DNA of 64,000 bases from Excoecaria cochinchinensis (Eukaryota; Streptophyta; Magnoliopsida; Malpighiales; Euphorbiaceae): the NCBI GenBank assembly GCA_947683425.1, contig CANTUQ010000004.1:32999001-33063000 (forward strand), given 5' to 3'. Of this stretch, positions 1 to 11,423 are shown one piece after another. Under the pieces are notes generated by a model. The model was given only the letters and a program-made list of their open reading frames with translations, was not told the origin of the DNA and did no database searches. The position numbers and the translations under genes are program-made. How positions within the stretch are numbered: position 1 is the first letter of the stretch; the number at the start of each line of letters is the position of its first letter.

Positions 1-630
1 AGGGTATGTTATTTAAAGCAAGCCAAAATAGTTTATTCTAAATGCCCTTATCACTTTTCATGCACATCTCATACTAAATATAGTCTCAAAATTTACCAAA
101 AATAAGTTCTAGAGGATATGGCATATTAAGGCTCTCATATAAGAAAAATTCAATGTACAAGGCTCAAAAGCTCACTTTAACTATAGGTCAAACTACCCTA
201 AGTAATGCATTGGCAAAATAATCCTTTTATACATGTGAAAAGATAAACAACTTAGAAAGAACCTACACTAAAATGCTTTGCCAAGTCATGACTTTCACTA
301 TATACATTAAATTGTCAAAGTAAAATAAAAAATGACATTCCTCAAGAATTTGCCTAACTAGACTAAATTAAAAGAAATTCAAGCTAAAGCATGCATATAT
401 TCCCAAATATGACCCAAATATACAAGCTCCAAAATCAAACTCACAAAACAACCTAGCATATAAACCTATAAATAATCGTACATAAACCACATACAAATAT
501 GTACAAATCAAACTCAACACACCTAATACTAACAACCTATGCATATATAAAAACCTAAAACTAGCAGCGCATGCATATACACAGTCTACACTAAACAAAC
601 ACACATATATAAATATACACAACACAACAT
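1..630. other. AT-rich non-coding 3' region of the Athila element
   Basis: No convincing gene. The sequence lies between the purine-rich tract and the expected 3' LTR, but the LTR start seen at 11600 (TGATATGAGCC on the minus strand) does not occur here, so the 3' LTR must be off-window. The 117-codon open frame on the minus strand at 368-721 is Tyr/Cys/Phe-rich low-complexity translation and runs through the purine-tract motif, so I do not call it a gene. Confidence 0.5.
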
Positions 631-671
631 GCATACTCCCACACTTTAAGGACACAATGTCCTCATTGTGT
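631..671 (-). promoter_or_regulatory. Putative Athila polypurine tract with adjacent hairpin
   Basis: On the minus strand, a perfect 8-bp inverted repeat with a 4-nt loop (ACACAATG, 652-659, against CATTGTGT, 664-671) is followed about 6 nt later by AAGTGTGGGAGTATGC (631-646). In Athila and related elements a similar fold followed by a purine-rich run lies after the env-like region, and the purine run primes plus-strand DNA. The hairpin and tract are seen directly; the priming role is inferred. Confidence 0.45.
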
Positions 672-784
672 AAGAAAATCAAACACAAACAAAGCATACA
701 ATAAAAACAAGCAAAATACAAAACACAAATTAAAGAAAAATAAAAATAACAATAAAAAGTAAAAGGGTAGGAGAAAAATTGATC

Positions 785-2069
785 TTAATTCCCACTAAGG
801 GAACTTGGTGGAGAAGGTGTGAATTCGATGTTCTTTTTGCGGAAGAAAGAAAGAAGTTTGTGACCCATGCTCTTTTGGCTCTTATGCATGTCCTTCATGG
901 TTGCCTCCATGGAATCCAATCTAACTGCCATGCTTTGGTTGACAGCTTCAACACCATCCAAGCGTGTCAAAACCTGCTGCCAACCAACAGAAGCCTCCCC
1001 ACTACACTCCACTACCATCTTCATCAAACCCATCGCCTTCGAATTCCTCCTCTTCAGTAGCAGCAGCAGATGATTCAGGGGCTTTGCCTTTCCCTTTGTC
1101 CACATTAGGGCCTTGAACCTGCACACCACGGTCAACAAACTTTGGAGGCCATCCGCCCCTTGTCAACATGTTAGCATTTCTCAAATACTTTGCATTAAGC
1201 AAGGCAACAGTCTCATGCTCATCCATGACAAAGTTATGCAATTCCACTAAACAGCCTAAGATAATCCCAGTCACCATGTGACACATACCAACAGTTTTAG
1301 TGTGTGCAATTGAAGCATGATATAGGCCATCAAAAATGAAATCAATAGAACAGGGGGTCTTCCTAGATTAGATAATGGCTAAAACAAACAGATCCTTAGT
1401 TTGAACTTTGTTGCTCTCTACTCTTCCAAATAAAGCATGGCAAATATATTTATGAAATAATAATAGAACATCATCTTTAAATTGATGATTGGTAGAATTT
1501 TTGGTACTAAAAGTATCCAAACTAGTCAATTTTTTCCAAATAGGTGTAAGATTAAAAAGATGAGGATCAAAACGTTTGCCATTTAAAGGAAAATCAAACC
1601 AATCATGCATCTCATCAAAACAAAAAATATATTCTTAACCTTGGTGCCTAAACTTGAAATTAATTTTCCTCTTATCCACATATTCAAGAGTAACAAAAAA
1701 TTCAATAGCCCAATCCTTTCTAATAGGCAAATTTAAATGCACAAACTGACCCCAATACATATATCTTAAATATTTCTCAAATTGTTCAGTTAAGCCAAGA
1801 TCATCTAGCAAAGGAAAGTGCACATGCCACATACCTACGTAAGTTTTCTTAGCAAAAAATACAAATTTCTCACCTTCTTCTTCAGTGTAAATGGAAAAGG
1901 GGCAATCATACTTGAAACAGAAAGACATCAAATCAGATTCTTGAGCAGTAGCACTAGTCTCTCCAGAAGCCTTCTTACCTTTGCCCTTGTTAGCCATAGT
2001 TTTTGTATGCACCATTGTAAAATTGCAGAAAAAATGAAAACTAAAGTGTAGAAAACCAAGGTAAAACAA
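785..2069 (-). pseudogene. Athila env-like ORF (third ORF), nonsense-broken
   Basis: Open frames 2069-1635, 1610-1368 and 1286-1002 share one frame, separated by only two short nonsense interruptions (near 1635 and 1368). A final segment (1138-785) lies in another frame. The likely start is the Met at 2015, because the residues before it look like untranslated sequence. The first block is aromatic-rich and resembles the retrotransposon-derived putative plant transposon protein domain found in Athila/Calypso third ORFs. The C-terminus is acidic, with a run of Glu. No clear signal peptide or membrane span is visible in the Met-2015 version. Position after pol on the same strand supports the env-like label, but viral envelope function is not shown. 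Confidence 0.7.
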
Positions 2070-2170
2070 AAGAAAATTAATGGAGAAGAAGAACTTTGAG
2101 AGAAAACTAACTTAATTTAGAAGAGAAAACTGAAAATCAAAGGGAAAATGAAGAATTAGGGCATAAAAGA

Positions 2171-2178
2171 TATTTATA
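2171..2178 (-). promoter_or_regulatory. TATA box upstream of the env-like ORF
   Basis: The minus strand reads CCCTATAAATATC across this site. It lies about 155-165 nt upstream of the probable env-like start (Met at 2015) and about 65 nt downstream of a cluster of CGCGACA palindromes (2242-2441). The same arrangement of palindrome array then TATA is seen in the U3 of the element's own LTR at 11146-11423. Promoter activity is inferred. Confidence 0.5.
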
Positions 2179-2241
2179 GGGGGAAAGGAATGCAGTAACC
2201 AACGGTTAGAAATCTCAAATTTTTGAAATCCCGCATGAGGT

Positions 2242-2441
2242 TGCGAGCTCGCGATAATGTCGCGCTCATGACAGAAATGAAATTTGGTTTTTAAACGCTC
2301 GCGACACCAAGCCCTCTCGCGACAGAAAAGTTTCTCCCCTTTCTATCACGCACACTAGACAAACGTCGCGCTCACGACAAAAACATGCAAAAACGACCTC
2401 CTCACACTGTCGCGAGTGCGACGTTTATCGCGCTTGCGACA
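2242..2441. repeat. Array of about seven TGTCGCG(N2)CGCGACA-type palindromes
   Basis: Imperfect copies occur at about 2242-2254, 2258-2273, 2295-2306, 2315-2325, 2363-2379, 2407-2423 and 2426-2441. Each is built on arms TGTCGCG/CGCGACA with a 2-nt centre. They are strikingly GC-rich against AT-rich surroundings and lie in the spacer between pol and the env-like ORF. Confidence 0.85.
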
Positions 2442-2630
2442 TTGAGAAAAATCTCAATGAAAAAATGTGTGGTTGTCAATAAAACTAAAATATTTAAATA
2501 ACTTTAAGTAATTACTAATAATGGTAACCTGTAGAACCAAAAATAAACTATAGTAGTATACAAAATCAACATAAAAATAATGCAATACATAAATACATAA
2601 TGAAAAATAAAAAGAATGTACAAACAACCT

Positions 2631-5600
2631 TCAACCCAATTTTAAGGAGATCCCTGAGACCTCTCGTCCTGGAAAAGTTCCATCTAAATAAACCTTACAT
2701 CTTTGACCATTAGCTTTAAACACTTCCCCTTTATCATTTTTAAGCTCTAAATGACCATAGTCAAAAACTTGTGTTACTTCAAAAGGTCCACTCCACCTTG
2801 AGCTCAATTTTTCAGGAAATAATTTTAACCTAGAATTGAATAGAAGAACTTTATCCCCAACTTTAAAGTTTTTATATCGAATGTGATCATCATGCCATTT
2901 CTTTGATCTTTCTTTATATATTCTTGTATTTTCATAAGATTTAAGGCGTAATTCATCAAGCTGATTTAATTGCAAACATCTTTTTACACTAGCTTCCTTA
3001 ATGTCATAATTCAAAGTCCTAATGGCCCAATATGCTTTATGCTCTAACTCAACAGGCAAATGGCATGCTTTTCCATACACTAACCTATATGGTGACATTC
3101 CAATAGGTGTTTAGAATGCGGTGCGATATGCCCATAGTGCATCATCAAGTTTATATTCCCAATCTTTCCTAGAGTTAGAAACTATTTTTTCTAATATCAA
3201 CTTGAGTTCTCTATTAGAAACCTCTACTTGACCACTTATTTGTGGATGGTAAGGAGTAGCTACCCTATGATGCACACCATACTTATGCAATAATGAAGCA
3301 AAAGAATGATTAATGAAATGCATACCTCCATCACTTATGATAGCTCTTGGCACTCCAAACCTTGAAAAGAGCTTCTTCAAAAACTTGATCACCACCTTTG
3401 AATCATTGGTTGGTGTGGCTTTGGCTTCAACCCATTTAGAGACTTAGTATACCCTAACTAATATATAGTTTTGCCCAAAAGATGAAGGAAAAGGACCCAT
3501 GAAGTCTATCCCACACACATCAAATATCTCAACTTCTAAAATACTATTCAAAGGCATCTCATCTCTCTTTCCAATGTTACCAACCCTTTGACACCTATCA
3601 CATTGAACTACAAAATCCCTAGCATCATGAAATAGGGTAGGCCAATAAAAACCACATTCAAGCACACAAGAGGCAGTTTTTGCACTTCCATTATAACCCG
3701 AATATAAAGATGAATGGCAATGTGTCAAAATGTTCAATACCTCTTCCTCACTTACACACCTACGAATTATACCATCCGCACTTATCTTAAACAAATAGGG
3801 CTCCTCCCAAAGGTAATTTTTGACAGCACTAAAGAACTTTTTCTTTTGCTGCCATGTCAATTCATGAGGTATAATCCCTACAACAAGAAAGTTAGCAAAA
3901 TTCGCATACCACGGAACATGCACTTGGTCAATTGACATTAGGGATTCATCAAGAAAGGATTCATTAATTTCATTTCTATCCCCTATAGGTCCTTCATCAT
4001 TTGCTAACCTTGATAAGTGATCAGCCACTAAGTTGTTATAAACTTTCTTATCTCGAATCTCAATGTTAAATTCTTGTAACAAAAGAACCCAACGAATTAA
4101 CCTAGGCTTAGCATCTTTTTCAGCAAATAAATATCTAAGTGCTGCATGATCCGTATAGATTTTGACTTTAGATCCTAACAAGTAAGACCTAAACTTATCA
4201 TATGCATAAGCAACAGCTAACATCTCTTTTTCAGTTGTTGTGTAATTCACTTAAGGTGGTGGCAATGTATGGCTAGCATAGTAAGTGACATGCAAATGTT
4301 TACCTTGTCTTTGACCTAATACACATCCAACCACAAGGTCACTTGCATCACACATTATTTCAAAAGGTAAAGTCCAATTTGGTGAAGTTATTATGGGTGC
4401 ACTTACAAGAACTTCCTTTAATGTGTTAAAAGCTTGCATATATGCATCAAAAAATTCAAAAGGCACATCTTTTACCAACAAGTTAGTTAAAGGCTTAACA
4501 ATTAATGAAAAGTCTTTTATAAACCTTCTATAGAAACCAGCATGTCCTAGAAAAGATCTTACACCTTTAAGTGTAGTAGGAGGAGGTAACTTTTCTATCA
4601 ATTCAGTTTTAGCTATATCTACCTCTATACCTCTACTTGAAATCTTATGGCCTAGAACTATCCCCTCTTCAACCATAAAATGGCATTTTTTCCAATTGAG
4701 TACCAAGTTGGTCTCCTCACATCTAGCCAATACTTTATCCAAATTACTCAAACACATCTCAAATGGATCACCATAAACAGAAAAATCATCCATAAAAACT
4801 TCCATAATATCCTCTATTATATCCCCAAAAATAGAAATCATACACCTTTGAAAAGTTGCTGGTGCATTACATAGCCCAAAAGACAACCTTCTATAAGCAA
4901 AAGTCCAATATGGACAAGTAAAGGTAGTCTTTTTTTGATCACTAGGGTATACGAATATATGAAAATACCCCGAATAACCATCTAGAAAATAATAATGAGA
5001 ATGGCCAGCTATCCTTTCTAACATTTGATCAATGAATGGTAAAAGAAAGTGATCCTTCCTAGTAGCTGAATTTAATTTCCTATAGTCAATGCAAATCCTC
5101 CAACCCGTGGTGGTTCTAGTAAGAATCAAATCTCCATTCTCATTTTTAATTACAGTCATTCCCCCTTTCTTAGGTACATAATGAATTGGACTCACCCATG
5201 CACTATCCGAAATCGGATAGATAATCCCAGCATCTAACAACTTAATTACTTCCTTTTTAACTACTTCTTTCATATTGGGATTAAGCCTCCTTTATCTATC
5301 AGCCTTAGGTTGACACTCATCTACCATGTTAATTTTATGCATGACAACGTTTAGACTAATTCCCTTTAAATCAGAAATTTGCCAACCTATACTCTTGATT
5401 CTTTTTCTAACAACCTCTAATAATGAAGACTCTTGCTTACTAGTTAGCTTATTAGAAAAAATGATAGGTAAAGTATTACTTGAACGAAGAAATGCATACC
5501 TCAAATGACTAGGTAGCTCTTTCAATTCCACATTAGGACGACTTACAATAGAAGGTGGCAAAGGTGCTTCACTTCTATATAAAAGTTCTGGCTTTGAGCT

Positions 5601-5723
5601 ATCTTGCTCCACCTCTTCGTGAACTTCCTCCTCAATATTTACCTGCTCTTGACCTGTATTATCTAATACTTCCAAAACACAAGCATCAATGACATCAATT
5701 TTCATGCATACATTCTCATCCAT
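2631..5723 (-). pseudogene. Athila pol: end of protease linker, RT, RNase H, integrase
   Basis: One reading frame covers 5723 to 2631, broken by nonsense codons at 5292-5294, 4251-4253, 3444-3446 and 3111-3113. The order is an acidic linker (5723-5292); RT (5273-4251) with the catalytic box FMDD near 4785-4793 (Athila-like variant of YMDD); RNase H (4250 to about 3990) with TDHAALRYL and VADHLSRL; and integrase with a zinc-binding H/C region (CDRCQ near 3590-3600), first catalytic Asp in GIDFMGPF (about 3505), second in ISDGGMHF, and Glu in the QVEVSNRE stretch (3395-3111). A C-terminal region (3098-2631) has the SRWSGPFEV motif. Single-copy product on full-length RNA, now untranslatable without readthrough. 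Confidence 0.92.
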
Positions 5724-6316
5724 GGGGTATTTGAGTGCCTTATCTATGTGATATTATACACTATCTTCCCCCACTCTTAAAATCAAAGTGCCTTCATAAA
5801 CATCAACTAAAGCCCTACCAGTTCTCATGAAAGGTCTTCCCAATATCAAGGGGCATTTAACGTGTAACACCCCTTACCTATACGTAGAGAACTTCACCCT
5901 GCGAAGGGGATGAAGGGCCCCGATAGATGAGGGTTCTACACACAGACACTCAAACTAAGCAAATACATGCATGCCAATCACATCGATAACCGAATAAATT
6001 AAAAATTCCATAAATTATCAAAGAATAAGCTATAGGACGAAAGATTGACTTTCATTGATATAACATAGGTAATTTTTACATATTTCAACAAAAAAAATAA
6101 AAACAAAAAGATACAAAAGTGCCTTAGCACAACTAAACAATTACATATAGCTAGTATCAAAAGATCTACAAAATATTCTTTACATTGCTCGAAGGTAAAC
6201 AGCTATTAATGCAAAAAGGACACAGAGCTCTACACTACAACATCTCTATCTTCTAGTTGTGTCGGCCCAACTGATGCGGAACACCCTGTTCAGCTACTCC
6301 AAAAACTTCCACACCT

Positions 6317-6354
6317 GCACGGATAAAACACCCGTGCTAAGCGAAATCGCTTAG
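6317..6354 (-). promoter_or_regulatory. Double hairpin of the Tekay-like solo LTR
   Basis: On the plus strand GCACGG (6317-6322) pairs with CCGTGC (6332-6337), and CTAAGCG (6337-6343) pairs with CGCTTAG (6348-6354) across a 4-nt loop. In the LTR's own (minus) orientation the order is CTAAGCG hairpin, then GCACGG hairpin, then CAGGTG, identical in arrangement to the other Tekay-like LTRs here. Confidence 0.75.
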
Positions 6355-6983
6355 TGGGAAAAACAAAGATGTACAACGACCACTCACAGTGGCATCAACA
6401 AATAATCATAAGCTAATGGCCCAGTCAAATGTTAAGATTTCATAAATTAAATCAAAGCATAAGATCACTATAATCATATTATTCCAATACTCAATATTTC
6501 AGAATTCACATATGATAACACAATTGCACCTGCTTTATCAAAACAGTGGATAACGAGAACGCGTGGATACCCGAGGGTATGAATAATACTTTCCTAACAC
6601 ATGGATACCCGAAGCTATCAAAATAATTTTTTTTTCATTTTATTCCAAAAACATTTCGCGTGGGACCTGAAACAAGATCCAAGATACAAGGATCACGAAG
6701 ATCCGGTCGGTGGACCTGATCAGGGTCCAAATCATACACTGGCTGCAGCTACACTAACTCTATTAGGCATGCCTAACTATCCACTAGACTGACTTTCGCA
6801 GGTCGTGCATAAACCAAATCATGTCTCAATGCACAATATATATAATTTGTCATGCATAATTCATATAAATATAGTCATATAAACAAGTTCATATAACAAA
6901 CAGTAGGAAAAAGACAAGAAAAAGACATTTGAAGTTCATTTTCGGAAAACAGGGCACGTGAGAAAACAGGGCAGAATGCGGGG

Positions 6984-7335
6984 TCTCTGTCGCGCTCGCA
7001 ACAGTAAGGCATCAGACATGAATCATGCTAAGGGACACAACTCGTATCGGATGTCTCTCCACCCCAGTCGTGCTTCAGAGCACGACATGCTGAGGAAGTC
7101 ACAACAGCACGAGTCATACTGAATGAGCACGAGTCATGCTGAATGAGCACGAGTCGTGCTTCATCAGCACGAGTCGTGCTGATCCTCACCTGCTGCCATC
7201 GCCCTGCTGAGATGCACAACTCGCACACACGGAAGGGAGCACGAGTTGTGCTTTTTAGCACAAGTTGGACGACCAACAATTCTTTAAGCCAAACACGCGA
7301 GAGCTGGAAATCCTCTTCTATCGCGCTCGCGACAT
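6984..7335. repeat. Palindrome array (AGCACGA-G-TCGTGCT and TGTCGCG types) in the solo LTR
   Basis: Between about 7060 and 7260 there are five or more perfect or near-perfect copies of the 15-bp odd palindrome AGCACGAGTCGTGCT, separated by short spacers. They are flanked at about 6985 and 7318 by CGCGCTCGCGACA-type copies. The array is upstream, in LTR orientation, of AT-rich TATA-like sequence near 6830-6880. Confidence 0.85.
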
Positions 7336-8047
7336 GAGCGGGATTTCCAGTCCCCAGAAAAACACAAACCCAGAATTTCCCTCCAAACCAAAACCATTTT
7401 GACCCAAATCACTCCTAACTCCATCTTACCTCAAATTAGGCCTTCCAAACATCATAACCAACATCAAACAACATATTTCCACAATTAATTCCAAAATAAA
7501 TCATCAATTCACAAATCAAGATCTCAAAAATCACAACACTAGAAAATTATGAAGCAAAGTTCACTCAACTTCATATTTGATTCAATAACTCAATAATTAG
7601 GGTTTACCTGAATCACAATAACTCCCAGCTTAGGCTACCCAAACTCACTTGAATTAGCAACTAAAGAGTGGAATTCAAGAAGGAACAAAGAAGAGATGAA
7701 GAGAGGAAACAAAGTAGTGTGAAAGAAGAACAACGAGGGACAAACGGGAAGAAGAAAAGAGAATAGCTGAATTCATTCTCTCTCTCTCTCCCGATACTTA
7801 TCTCATCTTTTCCCTTGCCACATGTCACACTCTTAAAGGAAAGGCACACTCAACTCTCCTCCTCTATCACTTACCCAATTCTAATCTCCTAACACACACT
7901 ACTCCCATACACACACTCACACTAGAACATAACCCAATTAGACATAATAGCAAATTAATTACACAACACTAACACATGCTCAAAATAAACCACACACACA
8001 CACTTACACACACATAAGGCTCACTCTACTAGGGTTATTACGGGGTA

Positions 8048-10143
8048 TTACATAACGTCATAAGTAAAGTCTAGAATAACAAAGTCAGTAGGCAAAATAA
8101 ATTTATCCACTTTAACAAGTACATCTTCCACTATGCCATATGGTTTCTTAATAGATTGGTCAGCCAATTTCAAGACCATTGAGGTAGGTTTAACATAATC
8201 CAAACCTAACTTCTTAAAGATAGACAATGGCATAAGATTAATGCTTGCCCCTAGATCACATTAACACTTAGGAAACTCAACATCCCCCAAAGTATAAGGA
8301 ATAGTAAAACTCCCATTATCCTTAAGTTTAGTAGGCAAATTATTAGTGATTATTGAACTACATGCCTCAGTCAACTCAATAGTAGATATGTCTTCCCAAC
8401 TTCTTTTCTTAGAATTAAATCTTTAAGAAATTTTGCATAGTTAGGAATTTGAGTTATAGCCTCAATAAAATTCAAATTGATATGTAAATGCTTTAATTTA
8501 TCAATAAAAGTTTGGAATTGCTTATCTTGATTTTGCTGCTTAAGACGTTGCAAAAATGATGGAGAAGATTGGAAAATTTTTGAAGAACTTGCCTTGGTAG
8601 CCCCTTTTGTCGCACTCGCAACAAAAGGCGAATTATCCTTTTGCGCGCTCGTGATGTTGGCCGGTCTCTCCTCTGTCGCGCTCGCTACAGAAGACTCATC
8701 CTTCTGAAAATTCTTTTTCTGCACATCATCATCCTTGTTAGTAGAAACAAATTCACTAGTATAGGATTTACCTGACCTCAAGTTAATTGCCTTCAAATGT
8801 TCCCTTGGATTTTCCTCCGTATTACTTGGTAAATTCCCTTATAATCGTGAAGGTAAAGCTTTAGCAATTTGACCTATTTGCACCTCCAAGTTATGGATTG
8901 ATGAGGCATTATTTTTATTGATTTGATCAAACTTTGTCTCTAGCCTCTTTTGGTTCTCTTCTTGTGAACTAAACTTAAAATTAATCGCTTCTAAGAACCT
9001 ATCCATCTTGACCTCTAAAGCTCCAAATCTATCTTGAGGTTGTTAAAATCCTACTCCCCTATTTTGATTGCTACTATTTCCCCATGAAAAATTTGGATGG
9101 CTTCTCCAACCAGGGTTATAGGTATTTGAATATGGATTTCCATGTCCTTGTCCTTGGATAAAGCTCACTTGTTCATCCGTGCTAGCTATCCCCAAATTAC
9201 ACACTTCACTAGTATGACCTTTTTGACCACAAATAGTACATGCATTTTGTGAACTTCCTCCCATACCTAGGCTATTAATCTTATGTGTTAAAGCCTCAAT
9301 TTGGGCTTGCAATGCTACTACAGAATCTAGTGAATGTACCCCCCTAGCATTAGAAGAATTTAATTCCCTTACTCTTTCGATTGGCCACATGTAATTATTC
9401 ATCTCTTCTAACAACTCAAACGCAGCCTTCGTTGTTTTCCTCATAAGGGAACCACCAGCTGCAGCATCTATTGTGCCTCTAGTGGTGGGATTCACTCCAT
9501 TGTAAAATGTTTACATTAACAACTCCCTTGGAAGGTTATGATGTGGGCAACTTCTCTACAATTCTTTAAACCTTTCCCAAGCTTCATACAAAGATTCATT
9601 ATCATGTTGTACAAACATAGTAATATTCTTTATAATTTTTGCAGTTTTGGCTAAAGGAAAATATTTAGATATAAATGCTTGGGCCAATTGGTCCCAAGTT
9701 GTTATAGATCCTCTAGTTAGTGAATTCAACCAAGCCTTTTCCTTATCTTTCAAAGTAAAAGGAAAAAGCCTAAGTTTAATTGCATCCGCCAAAACTCCAT
9801 TAATTTTAAAAGTATCACAAATTTCAAAGAAATTTTCCAAATGAGCATTTGGATCCTCATTTGCCAAACCATAAAATTGAATACTATTTTGAATCATTTG
9901 TAAAAGAGATGGCTTAATTTCGAATTGATTAGCATTTACCGTTGGTCTTACCACCCCTTGTTGAGCCCCACTCAACGCTGGCATAGCAAAGTCCATTAAT
10001 CTTGGTGGATTCTCTTCTTCAGCCATGATTAGTCTCCTAGTTCTATTCTTCTTCTTATTGGATTTTCGGTTACTTGAAATAAACCTTTCTATTTCTGGAT
10101 TCAATGGTTGAAGTTCTTCTTGAGAATTTCTTGTACTAGGCAT
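8048..10143 (-). pseudogene. Athila gag and N-terminal protease
   Basis: Gag runs in one frame from Met 10143. The retrotransposon gag domain covers about 10143-9556 (including AWERFKEL). After nonsense codons near 9556, frame 9495-9043 carries a CCHC zinc knuckle (CTICGQKGHTSEVC, about 9235-9200) that would bind element RNA. Frame 8796-8371 starts with the Athila INLRSGK motif. A frameshift near 8240-8400 precedes the protease segment (8233-8053), whose active-site region is the Athila-type CDLGASINLMPL. The protease then runs into the solo LTR. Nonsense codons at 9556 and 9043 and the frameshift make it a pseudogene. The 8605-8693 part encodes palindrome copies in frame. Confidence 0.9.
8605..8693. 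repeat. CGCGACA-type palindromes inside the gag frame
   Basis: Three imperfect copies (about 8605-8626, 8640-8655, 8672-8693) of the palindrome seen in the LTR lie within the gag/pro reading frame. On the minus strand two of them translate as FVASATK and SVASATE; they do not break the frame. The copies are AT-flanked and GC-rich like those in the LTR and env spacer. Confidence 0.75.
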
Positions 10144-10259
10144 AGACTTAAACTATCCAATCCTATAAAAACAAAACAAAATAAACACAAAAATAATTAA
10201 GTATTGTAATCCAAAATAATAAATCAAGATTCATAATGGCAATAATTTGAATCATACAA

Positions 10260-10277
10260 TCCTCGGCAACGGCGCTA
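10260..10277 (-). promoter_or_regulatory. Athila primer-binding site (tRNA-Asp type)
   Basis: The plus strand reads TCCTCGGCAACGGCGCTA, close to the 3' end of plant tRNA-Asp ending GGCAACGGCGCCA. It lies 6 nt inside the LTR end at 10284, the normal Athila arrangement for minus-strand DNA priming. Two mismatches suggest age. Confidence 0.75.
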
Positions 10278-11145
10278 AAAACTTGTTAGACGTATTTCTA
10301 CACGCTAATTTCACAAATATATAGTGTACCGATTATAGTACAAAAGATGTCGATCCCACGAGGAATGTAGATTAATATTATACACTATTACTACTCAATT
10401 TTAATCTTGTTTACAATATTCATTAATTTGAAAGTTAAATCTAAACTATTATTATCATGTAACTTAATTACGCCTAGTTAATGATAATCAAAGAAGACAA
10501 AGTATATAATGAAGATTTAATAATTATAAAACTTGATTCCATCATTTAATTATAATTTTAGTCTTATAAGCAAGCCAAGTTGGAATGTTGTTCTAATTCA
10601 CTCTCTCGACCATGAATTAGAATGCCTAAAATATGCAATTGAAATGCTAATCCCTAACTCTCATTAATAAACTAGTTAATTTCAATTACTTATTCTAAGA
10701 TTATTCACCAACCTATAGCAATTATTTCAACATACTGATCTCTCTAGTTATATTCAAATAATGAATTCCTACTAGTTGTAAGTTAAAATGAACCTCTCAA
10801 TTCTACGTTAACTTATAATGATCATGCAATAATATATTAATAGGAAATTTTGCATTCAAAGATTACTAACATAGATGGAAATAGAAGAAATTAATATAAT
10901 TCAAGTTCATTAAATAACATTCATTTAAATTACAGAGAAGAAAATAAAAGATAAGAGTAGAAGAAAGAAATCTCTCAACCCTTTTCTTAAACCCTTGTAA
11001 TAAATTTTTCTCCTCCTTGGTCTTCTTCTTCAAAACATAAAATCTAACTTAGAACTTTAACTATCTAAATATTGTTCTTTAAACTTATAGAAAAATAAAT
11101 TAGTTAAAGAAAAATTCATCATCCTAAAATTACAATTGAGATTAA

Positions 11146-11155
11146 CATTTATAGT
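11146..11155 (-). promoter_or_regulatory. TATA box of the Athila LTR
   Basis: The minus strand reads ACTATAAATG. It is about 100 nt downstream of the palindrome array at 11256-11423 and about 860 nt before the LTR end. It is the best TATA candidate in the LTR; start-site position is inferred. Confidence 0.5.
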
Positions 11156-11255
11156 TTTCCAAAAGTCATGCCCTTTCTTCAAATAGTTGCAAAGCTTGGT
11201 GGAAAGTCCCAACATTTCAGATGATTTTCAAGCAAAACTGTTCCAATGGCTCTCT

Positions 11256-11423
11256 CTATCGCGCTCGCGACAGAGCACGACATTCCAATCTCTTCAGTTG
11301 CTTGATCTTCCTCTTCCTTCGCCTCTTGCCGTGCTCGCGACAGCGTGCGACTTCCCTCCTTGGCTCTTCTTTTCTTCTCTTTCCTTCTCTTCTCTTGCGC
11401 ATCCTCTGTCACGCTCGCGACAG
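11256..11423. repeat. CGCGACAG palindrome array in the Athila U3
   Basis: Copies at 11256-11273 (CTATCGCGCTCGCGACAG), about 11328-11350 and 11406-11423 (CTGTCACGCTCGCGACAG). Same core as the copies before the env-like ORF and in Tekay LTRs. Confidence 0.85.

Larger units (their letters stand above)
5863..8052 (-). mobile_element. Tekay-like solo LTR inserted in the Athila protease
   Basis: Starts TGTAACACCCC and ends GGGGTATTACA, flanked by the perfect 5-bp duplication TAACG (5858-5862 and 8053-8057). Removing the insert and one TAACG restores the Athila frame through TYDVKCPLILGRP. It has no internal domain, so it is a solo LTR of 2190 bp. Read on the minus strand it is homologous to the Tekay LTRs at 34299-36676 and 41392-43760, sharing the CCTGCGAAAGTC segment, the double hairpin (6317-6354) and the GGGTGTTACA end. 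It contains palindrome arrays at 6984-7335. Confidence 0.93.

Noticed and set aside
368..721. 117-codon minus-strand ORF
   Set aside because: Low-complexity Tyr/Cys/Phe translation of AT-rich DNA; it overlaps the purine-tract hairpin of the Athila element.
7028..7337. Palindrome array considered as a CRISPR-like array
   Set aside because: Units are self-palindromic, irregularly spaced and inside a plant LTR; no spacer-repeat regularity and no cas genes.
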